Part shown: piece by piece, positions 1 through 5,615 of the stretch
Position numbering within the stretch: the stretch's first letter is position 1
How the letters are laid out: every line of letters starts with the position of its first letter
Origin: Planctomycetaceae bacterium
Lineage (GTDB): Bacteria > Planctomycetota > Planctomycetia > Pirellulales > Pirellulaceae
DNA: 11,459 bases
Direction: 5' to 3'
NCBI GenBank assembly: GCA_005773145.1
Contig: SXHS01000348.1
Span: 1 to 11,459, forward strand
Made by a program: the position numbers and the translations under genes
The notes under the pieces: generated by a model
Database searches by the model: none
Seen by the model: only the letters and a program-made list of their open reading frames with translations
Told to the model about the DNA's origin: nothing

Positions 1-3000
1 AGCCTTTGATGGTAATGCCGTCCCCCGGGGCCGTCTGACCGGCGATGGTCAGGTAGGGATTTTGCACGGCGATCCAGCCGGCCAGCGTGATCGTGCCGCT
101 CACGTCAAAGACGATGGTACGCGGCCCCTGCGCGGATTCGATACCATGGCGCAGCGATCCGATTCCAGAATCGCGGAGGTTTATCACGTGATACACGTCC
201 CCTCCACGTCCCCCCAGGGCCAGGGCCCCCAACCCTTCAGCGCCCGGGAAAGCGACCGGTGGGGCGACCGAAATGGGGGGATCCACGCGCAGGTCAACAA
301 ATGTCACGCCGATGGTCGTGGCGTCCACCTTAACCGCGTCGTGGACGGACGCGTTATTAGGTGTAATGATGTACACATTTCGAAAATCGATCGAACCCGA
401 ATCCTTCACCTCAAGTCCGCGCCTATTGTTCCACAAGACTAGATCGGAAACCACGCTACGCCCACTATGGCCAGCCGACTTCATATGATGATGAAACGCC
501 ACTCCACCCGCCGATGCGTAGACAACATTGCGTTGGAATTGAGCCAATGGCACTGAGCCAACCGGCAACGTCGCTGCTCCTCCCGCCAGATTCGGCTGCG
601 TCATGCGTTCCGAAAGAAACTGCGTAGCCGTCCCGTCCGTTCGCGTGATCCCCCGCGTCCAAAAGACGAACCCATCTCCACTGTGATCCGCAGCAATGTT
701 ATCCGTCAGGCGGATGCCAGGCCCCTGCAACCAAAACCCGTGACCTTGATGGCCCAGATCCTGGGCTTGGTCGCGAGCCGTCGATTCAATCGCTGTACCA
801 ACACTATACAGGGCAAGATTCCCCGACCAGTTGCCGACCTCATTGCCACTCGCACCGACAAAGGCCGCGCCTCGAACGTCGTAGGCGACATTGTTGGTCA
901 TATCCACATGGCTGCCGTCGCTCACGAAGCCCCAACCGGGGCTTCCGTCCACCACGCTCCCCCTCACGCGAGCCGCTTGCCGGACGTCGATCACGCCCGC
1001 TTGTTGAAAGTGCAGTGCGTAACGCCCGCGGCCGTTCGTCCCAGACCCCGCCAGCAGCGATCCATCCACGCTTAGGGTCGGATCGTTCGCAGCAACCAAC
1101 TTGTTGGTTCGGCCTAAATCGTAGAAGCCGCCATTTGCAATATCCACGGTTGAGGTGCCTATGAACAGCACATGTCCGCGCCGCGCGACGACTTCGGTCG
1201 CGGATTCAATCGTTGCGTTGCGTGTCAGATTGGCTACTTGGATCGTCGAAGCGCCGGGGGGAATTTGATGGGCGAATGCCAACGGTGCGATGGTCACCAA
1301 ACTCCCCGATAAAGAGAGAATCTGCCGAACTTCGCTCTCGCGCCGATCCGAACCGGTCCCGGCAATCACCAGTCGATCGCCAACTCGCCAGCCACTTGGT
1401 ACGCGATTCAGTTGCAATTCCGTGGCCCCCGACGCGACGGAACCGGAAATAACCGCGTACTCGGTCTTCGCGCTTCCATGCATGGTCACCGTCCCGAGAC
1501 TGATCAACCCGCGACCGATCCCCAAGGGATCGAAGGTGCGATCCAAAGGCCCCGGATCGGCAATGATCAAGCGGGCCTGAACGGCTGAGCCAATCGGCTG
1601 GGTGGCGGTCCCCATCTCGAACTGCGATTCCACCAACCCCACCACAGTCTCCACGCGCAGCGCCGTATTTCGCGTGTTATCAAACCGCAGCTTCCCCTCC
1701 AACCGCACGGTGCGAAGCGCCGTGCTACTCAAATCTCGATCCACGGTCACGATCACGCCCGATGGAATCGCCACGTTGGCCAGACTTGTGGGGACGCGGC
1801 CATTTTGCCACGTGCTTGGGGCGGACCAATTACCGCTGGCCACCGCGCGGTGCGTTACCAGTCGCTGCGGCACCAAGTCCATCAAGGCCAGAACTTGTTG
1901 TTGCATCTCGCGGTTCGTCGGAAAGGGTATGTCCGATTGAACCAACTCATGGGCCTCGGCGTCCGCGATCTGGTCGACTTGGCCCAAAATAACGCGACGC
2001 CAGGCAATCGCCTCGGCTGGCAACGGACTTTCGGCTCGATCGACTGGCAATCGTCCAGGCACGACAAACCAATCACGACCCAAGCCCCCGTAGACTCGAT
2101 CCACGACCTGGTCGTCGTACACCTGATCGTTGGCAATCAGCGGTATGGGGGACTGGGCGGACTGGAACTGCAGAGTACCGGCCAGGTAGTTAGGCTGCGC
2201 CTGCCAAAGATTCAATAGGTCCCGCAACGCGATGGCGAAGTCGTCGTAGGCCGTTCGGCCACCGATCAACAGATCGTCCCCTGTCCCACCGTTGACCTGA
2301 TCCGCCTCAAGACCGCCGATGAGCAGGTCCGCCCCGGCACCGCCGTCCAGGGTGTCCTGTCCGGCCCCACCCAAACCGACATCGGCCCCGTCGTCGCCGA
2401 AGATCGCGTCGCGGCCGTCCTCGCCAAAAACCCAATCGTCGCCGGCCCCGCCGCGCAGGCGATCGTCCCCTGCGCCCCCATACAGCGAGTCGTTTCCCGC
2501 TCCGCCGTCCAGCGAATCGTGCCCCGCCACCCCATTCAGCTGATCGTCTCCCAGCCCACCATCTAAGGAATCGTCCCCTCCCCCGCCGAACAATCGGTCA
2601 TGCCCGATGCCGCCAGATATCGTATCGTTACCCCCCCCGCCGTTCACTCGGTCGTTCCCCGCCCCCCCCAACAACACGCTACGAACTGAACCGCCGCGGA
2701 GTACGTCGTCGCCATCGTCTCCCGACAGCGTGTTGGGGCCGCTGCCGCCTAAGATAATATCGTTCCCACGCCCGCCATATACGACCGAGGCAATCGCCGT
2801 GCTATTTGAGAATTGGTCGTCACCGTCGCCACCGTGAAATACCAGGTTGGCCACTTGACCGGGCGCGAACGTGCGCCGCACCAGCCCCTCCGGGCTCGAC
2901 AACATCACCAACAGTTCTTGGCCTTCCGTGAACTGCACACTCAGGTTGTCCGCACGAGACGACCCGACAACCCACAACAGGCCGCTGTCCGGGGAGAGCG

Positions 3001-3172
3001 AGATGCTCCCCGTAGTCAGTACCGCGCGCTCCTCAAGTCGTTCGATTCCGGCAGCGCCGGAAAACGCGCCACGAGCAAGCCATCGGGGCCCATGGGATCG
3101 CGACGGCCAAGGCGAACGTCGGCGCAGACCACTACAGCCACGGATCCACCGTGCCGCACGGCAATTGAACAT
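1..3172 (-). CDS. RTX / G8 / beta-helix / pectate-lyase giant secreted protein, 5' part (3' end off the window)
   Basis: Open for 1057 codons with no stop, leaving the window at its left edge. The ATG at 3172 is preceded by a GAGGGA Shine-Dalgarno with 7-nt spacing. Domains in order: a basic N-terminus; residues 43-52 (IERLEERAVL), resembling the planctomycete LEPR-XLL signal; about 113-305, glycine/aspartate RTX nonapeptides (GGAGNDSLY, GGAGDDRLR type) that should form a Ca2+-bound beta-roll; about 446-540, a G8 domain (GNWSAPSTW..GRVPT, later IPSGVIVTVD); about 560-960, a G8-associated parallel beta-helix with repeated short strands (e.g. GWRVGDRLVIAGT); from about 972, the opening of a pectate-lyase domain (FPGAEGLG, GGRGGDVYHV, SGTITL, then TIAGQTAPG). 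I infer export and a role in binding or cleaving acidic or hyaluronan-like polysaccharide. The catalytic part of the lyase lies outside the window, so activity cannot be judged. The domain calls are strong; the substrate is not known. Confidence 0.9.
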   Translation of the reverse strand, partial: MFNCRAARWIRGCSGLRRRSPWPSRSHGPRWLARGAFSGAAGIERLEERAVLTTGSISLSPDSGLLWVVGSSRADNLSVQFTEGQELLVMLSSPEGLVRRTFAPGQVANLVFHGGDGDDQFSNSTAIASVVYGGRGNDIILGGSGPNTLSGDDGDDVLRGGSVRSVLLGGAGNDRVNGGGGNDTISGGIGHDRLFGGGGDDSLDGGLGDDQLNGVAGHDSLDGGAGNDSLYGGAGDDRLRGGAGDDWVFGEDGRDAIFGDDGADVGLGGAGQDTLDGGAGADLLIGGLEADQVNGGTGDDLLIGGRTAYDDFAIALRDLLNLWQAQPNYLAGTLQFQSAQSPIPLIANDQVYDDQVVDRVYGGLGRDWFVVPGRLPVDRAESPLPAEAIAWRRVILGQVDQIADAEAHELVQSDIPFPTNREMQQQVLALMDLVPQRLVTHRAVASGNWSAPSTWQNGRVPTSLANVAIPSGVIVTVDRDLSSTALRTVRLEGKLRFDNTRNTALRVETVVGLVESQFEMGTATQPIGSAVQARLIIADPGPLDRTFDPLGIGRGLISLGTVTMHGSAKTEYAVISGSVASGATELQLNRVPSGWRVGDRLVIAGTGSDRRESEVRQILSLSGSLVTIAPLAFAHQIPPGASTIQVANLTRNATIESATEVVARRGHVLFIGTSTVDIANGGFYDLGRTNKLVAANDPTLSVDGSLLAGSGTNGRGRYALHFQQAGVIDVRQAARVRGSVVDGSPGWGFVSDGSHVDMTNNVAYDVRGAAFVGASGNEVGNWSGNLALYSVGTAIESTARDQAQDLGHQGHGFWLQGPGIRLTDNIAADHSGDGFVFWTRGITRTDGTATQFLSERMTQPNLAGGAATLPVGSVPLAQFQRNVVYASAGGVAFHHHMKSAGHSGRSVVSDLVLWNNRRGLEVKDSGSIDFRNVYIITPNNASVHDAVKVDATTIGVTFVDLRVDPPISVAPPVAFPGAEGLGALALGGRGGDVYHVINLRDSGIGSLRHGIESAQGPRTIVFDVSGTITLAGWIAVQNPYLTIAGQTAPGDGITIKG

Positions 3173-3544
3173 CGAGATCTCCCTCAAGCGACGACAGACA
3201 CGCTGCGCCTTCGAGCCGATCTCGCCCCTGTGAGAATGAGCCCAAAATGAGAACGGACACCGGAACCTGCCAGAGCCCAACCCGAAGGCAGGGATTGGCA
3301 CGCCACCCGGCACCCAGCGAATTGTCGGTTGCTGCACGGCGCATTCTACAGCCACAACGCATGCTAGCAGATGATTTTCCTGGAAATAACCGTTAAATTC
3401 TACCCAACCGACCTTTTTTCCGACCAACGACCCGGTCCGCTGCGCGCCGCCGGCCGACATGGAGGGGCATGGGTTATTTTCCAACGTGACCGATTCGCCT
3501 ATGCTGGAAGACCACGGTTTTGGGGACTTTGGTCGGGGGCGTCG
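3173..3544. other. Divergent gene-free region
   Basis: This 372-bp gap lies between two divergent starts and should carry promoters for both. I found no convincing -35/-10 pair on either strand. The only candidate is a TAGAAT-like -10 on the minus strand near 3340, without a matching -35. A plus-strand frame is open from an ATG at 3371 into the shikimate-dehydrogenase-like gene. The part before 3545 has mixed third-position bases, many rare Arg/Gly codons and no ribosome binding site, so I treat it as leader. No repeat, tRNA or structured RNA is evident. Confidence 0.5.
3180..3185 (-). promoter_or_regulatory. Ribosome binding site of the RTX/G8 gene
   Basis: On the minus strand this reads GAGGGA, 7 nt before the ATG at 3172. 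It is the only good Shine-Dalgarno near the N-terminus and fixes the start ahead of the LEPR-like motif. Confidence 0.65.
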
Positions 3545-4408
3545 GTGGCATCGATCGCTTTGCAGGAAATTACGGCGGGCATCGCGTTCCCGGCGGCCGG
3601 CAACCCGGCCCAATACGTTTGGGAAAAGGCCTACGCACGCGCCGGTCTGGACTGGCGTTACCTGACGCTCGAGGTCCCACCGGGCCATCTGGAAGCGGCA
3701 GCGCGCGGCATGTTGGCCCTCGGCTTCCGCGGTTTCCACTGCAGCAATCCGCACAAGTCAACCGTGGTCCCCCTGTTGGGCCAACTCACGCCTGCCGCTG
3801 CGGCGATCGGCGCCGTCAACTGCGTCTACCGCCAAGGGGATCAATGGATCGGGGACAACACCGAGGGTAAGGGCTGCCTTCGTGCCCTACGCGCACTGGA
3901 CGATCTCGCGGGCAAAAAAATAGTCGTGTTCGGAGATGGACGTGCCGCACGGGCCGTCGCTGTGGAACTCGCGCTGATGCCACCTGCGGAGATCGGTCCA
4001 CAAGTGATCACAATCGTCAGCCGACACGAAGAACACGGTACCCAGCTTGTTGAGCAGTTGCATGCCTTGGGGCAATCGTCGGCGCACTGGAACGCGTGGC
4101 ATGGTGACTTCGAAATCCCCGTCGATGTAGAGATTGCCATTCATGCGACGCCACTCGGATCACATGACTCTCAAACCCGCGTGCCGATCAATATCAGCTC
4201 GATACGAGCCGACATGATTGTTGCAGATCTGGTCTACGATTCCGTGGACACTCGCCTGCTACGCGAGGCACGCGAACGCCACGCCCGAACGGTGGATGGC
4301 TTGGCAATGCTAGTAGAACAAACGCTGCTGGACTTCCAGCTATGGACCGGAGTCGACACCGATCGAGACCTGATTGCCGACTCGCTAGAAGAATTCCTCA
4401 GCGTTTGA
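3545..4408 (+). CDS. Shikimate dehydrogenase-like protein with altered active site
   Basis: Family role: NADPH-dependent reduction of 3-dehydroshikimate to shikimate in cytosolic aromatic amino-acid synthesis. The 287-residue product has the two-domain AroE layout: substrate domain about 1-120, Rossmann domain with VVFGDGRAARA at about 127-137 (normally GxGGAxxA), ATPLG at 201-205, and the C-terminal LVYDS..T, GLAMLVEQ and F.LWTG blocks. Kept: Lys71 (PHK), Asn92 (IGAVN) and Gln259. Changed: the usual SxSP shikimate-binding loop reads AAGNPAQ (18-23 region), NVTxPHK reads HCSNPHK, and NTDG reads NTEG, replacing the catalytic Asp with Glu107. I chose GTG 3545 because the first beta strand begins a few residues later and GGGGG lies 5 nt upstream. 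The same frame is open from ATG 3371 (345 aa), but those extra 58 residues match no AroE region I know. It may act on another substrate, so I give no gene symbol. It is convergent with the next gene, 63 bp apart, with no clear terminator between. Confidence 0.8.
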   Translation: MASIALQEITAGIAFPAAGNPAQYVWEKAYARAGLDWRYLTLEVPPGHLEAAARGMLALGFRGFHCSNPHKSTVVPLLGQLTPAAAAIGAVNCVYRQGDQWIGDNTEGKGCLRALRALDDLAGKKIVVFGDGRAARAVAVELALMPPAEIGPQVITIVSRHEEHGTQLVEQLHALGQSSAHWNAWHGDFEIPVDVEIAIHATPLGSHDSQTRVPINISSIRADMIVADLVYDSVDTRLLREARERHARTVDGLAMLVEQTLLDFQLWTGVDTDRDLIADSLEEFLSV

Positions 4409-4471
4409 ACCGAGCGAAACCCCGAGCCTAAGACAACTGAGCCTGCCCCATAGGCCCCTCCCCTGGCCGCG

Positions 4472-5443
4472 TCAGCCATTGACCACGTGAATGGGCTCGC
4501 CGCGCAAGTAGGCGTTGATATTGTCGGCCGCAATCTGCATCAGCCGGCGACGGGCTTCGCGAGCCCCCCAAGCCACATGTGGCGTGATGATGCAACGCGG
4601 AGCACCAATCAACGGATTGCGCTCCCGCGGCGGCTCGACCGAGAGCACATCCAAGCCCACGCCCGCCAATTGCCCTTGCTGCAGGGCGTTGCCGAGCGCC
4701 GCTTCGTCCACTAACGGGCCGCGCCCGGTGTTGATTAAGTACGCACTGGGTTTCATCATGGCCAATCGTGCCCCGTTCACCATCCGCTGTGTGGCCTCTG
4801 TCAGCGGACAATGCAATGTCACGACATCCGCCTCGGCGAACAAGCGATCCAGTGGCAGCCATTCCAACGCAACTCCCTCGATACGCACGCGATCCGCACT
4901 TCGCTGCTGCGCCGCTAAAATCGACATGCCGAAGGCATGACCAATACGTGCCACCTGCTGTCCAATCGCGCCCAATCCCACAATCGCCAGTTTCTTGCCG
5001 GCCAACTCAACGGACGAATCCACGTAAAAACAAAAGTCGGGGCAGCCTTGCCAGGCTCCATCTCGCACGGCACGATCATACCGAGCCACATGGTTGACCA
5101 ACTCCAACAATAAAGCAAACACATGTTGGGCCACCGATGTCGTCCCATAGCCGGGAATATTGGTCACCACGATACCCCGTTGTCGCGCCGCCGCAAGGTC
5201 CACGACATTCGTGCCAGTTGCTAACACGCCTATGTAGCGCAATTCGGGCAACTGGGCCATCAGCTCGGCATTGATGATGTCTTTATTGGTCAGCACAATC
5301 GGAGCGCCCTGCGCTCGCTCTGCGGACAATGGGCCACTGCGATCATAAACGGTCACGTCTCCCAGAGCCTCAATCGCTTCCCAATCCAAGTCCCCCGGAT
5401 TGAGGGTGTAACCGTCTAGTACCACAATGCGCGGACGACTCAT
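4472..5443 (-). CDS. D-2-hydroxyacid dehydrogenase (glycerate / hydroxypyruvate reductase type)
   Basis: A 323-residue cytosolic enzyme predicted to interconvert a 2-oxoacid and a D-2-hydroxyacid with NAD(P)H. Hydroxypyruvate/D-glycerate is the most likely pair, judged from the N-terminus (IVVLDGYTLNPGDLDW), which resembles bacterial glycerate dehydrogenases. Visible motifs: substrate-domain LATGTNVVDL at 74-83; Rossmann GLGAIG at 156-161; and the family's catalytic set, Arg241 (NTGRGPLVDE), Glu270 (VLSVEPP) and His289 (TPHVAWG), all intact. Length is normal for the family (310-330). I chose ATG 5443 because a GGGGG ribosome binding site lies 8 nt upstream. A TTG five codons further upstream overlaps that site and is less likely. 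The gene has its own candidate -10 (TATAAG, 5484-5479). The exact substrate is inferred; related enzymes use lactate, phosphoglycerate or phosphite. Confidence 0.93.
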   Translation of the reverse strand: MSRPRIVVLDGYTLNPGDLDWEAIEALGDVTVYDRSGPLSAERAQGAPIVLTNKDIINAELMAQLPELRYIGVLATGTNVVDLAAARQRGIVVTNIPGYGTTSVAQHVFALLLELVNHVARYDRAVRDGAWQGCPDFCFYVDSSVELAGKKLAIVGLGAIGQQVARIGHAFGMSILAAQQRSADRVRIEGVALEWLPLDRLFAEADVVTLHCPLTEATQRMVNGARLAMMKPSAYLINTGRGPLVDEAALGNALQQGQLAGVGLDVLSVEPPRERNPLIGAPRCIITPHVAWGAREARRRLMQIAADNINAYLRGEPIHVVNG

Positions 5444-5451
5444 GTGTGCAA

Positions 5452-5456
5452 CCCCC
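5452..5456 (-). promoter_or_regulatory. Ribosome binding site deciding the hydroxyacid dehydrogenase start
   Basis: GGGGG on the minus strand, 8 nt before ATG 5443. It overlaps the alternative TTG start at 5458, which argues against that TTG. Confidence 0.55.
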
Positions 5457-5478
5457 AAGAGGCCCTAACGTGCTGGGA

Positions 5479-5510
5479 CTTATATGAACTCGCCTCACGA
5501 AAATCGCGAG
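5479..5510 (-). promoter_or_regulatory. Candidate promoter with overlapping dyad, hydroxyacid dehydrogenase gene
   Basis: The minus strand reads TATAAG at 5484-5479, one base from the -10 consensus, giving a leader of roughly 30 nt to ATG 5443. No good -35 is present. A hairpin (7-bp arms 5494-5500 and 5504-5510, one G.U in minus-strand RNA, 3-nt loop) covers the -35 area and could be an operator or part of the upstream transcript's 3' end. Confidence 0.3.
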
Positions 5511-5528
5511 CTGATCCCCCATTTGTAG

Positions 5529-5613
5529 CACAGGATGGCTGCCTATGCCACTTCCAGATCACAGGCAAGATGCCTATGCCACTACTGGACCACAGGCAAG
5601 GTGCCTGTGCCGC
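5529..5613. repeat. Three 31-bp tandem repeats, each with a palindromic 23-bp core
   Basis: Cores begin at 5529, 5560 and 5591, an exact 31-bp period. Each is about 23 bp conserved plus 8 bp variable. The third copy contains a perfect hairpin, CACAGGCA-AGG-TGCCTGTG (5591-5609); the second has one mismatch; the first is more degenerate. The array ends 3 bp past the stop codon of the FG-GAP/VCBS gene (minus strand) and lies upstream of the hydroxyacid dehydrogenase. Similar CACAGGCA...TGCCTGTG palindromes recur between genes in planctomycete genomes as I recall. The hairpins could end transcription or protect the 3' end of the preceding mRNA, but there is no U tract. Confidence 0.75.
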
Positions 5614-5615
5614 GC

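Noticed and set aside
1805..2218. 137-codon plus-strand frame
   Set aside because: Antisense to the G8 domain, in the codon-aligned opposite frame; no recognisable domain.
2319..2837. Plus-strand Pro/Ser-rich frames (SSPAPP-like)
   Set aside because: These are antisense to the glycine/aspartate RTX repeats, whose complement always reads as Pro/Ser-rich.
3132..3362. 76-codon minus-strand frame with one hydrophobic stretch
   Set aside because: Overlaps the start of the RTX/G8 gene in another frame, with no ribosome binding site and no family match.
3383..3480. TTTCC-T-GGAAA and a T6 tract as promoter or terminator
   Set aside because: Arms are only 5 bp, the T tract is not adjacent, and neither matches a promoter spacing.
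4409..4471. Bidirectional terminator between the convergent genes
   Set aside because: Only a short GCCCC direct repeat is visible; no stable stem with a U tract on either strand.
5529..5613. A small CRISPR array
   Set aside because: Linkers of 8 bp are far too short for spacers, the cores differ from one another, and no cas gene is present.
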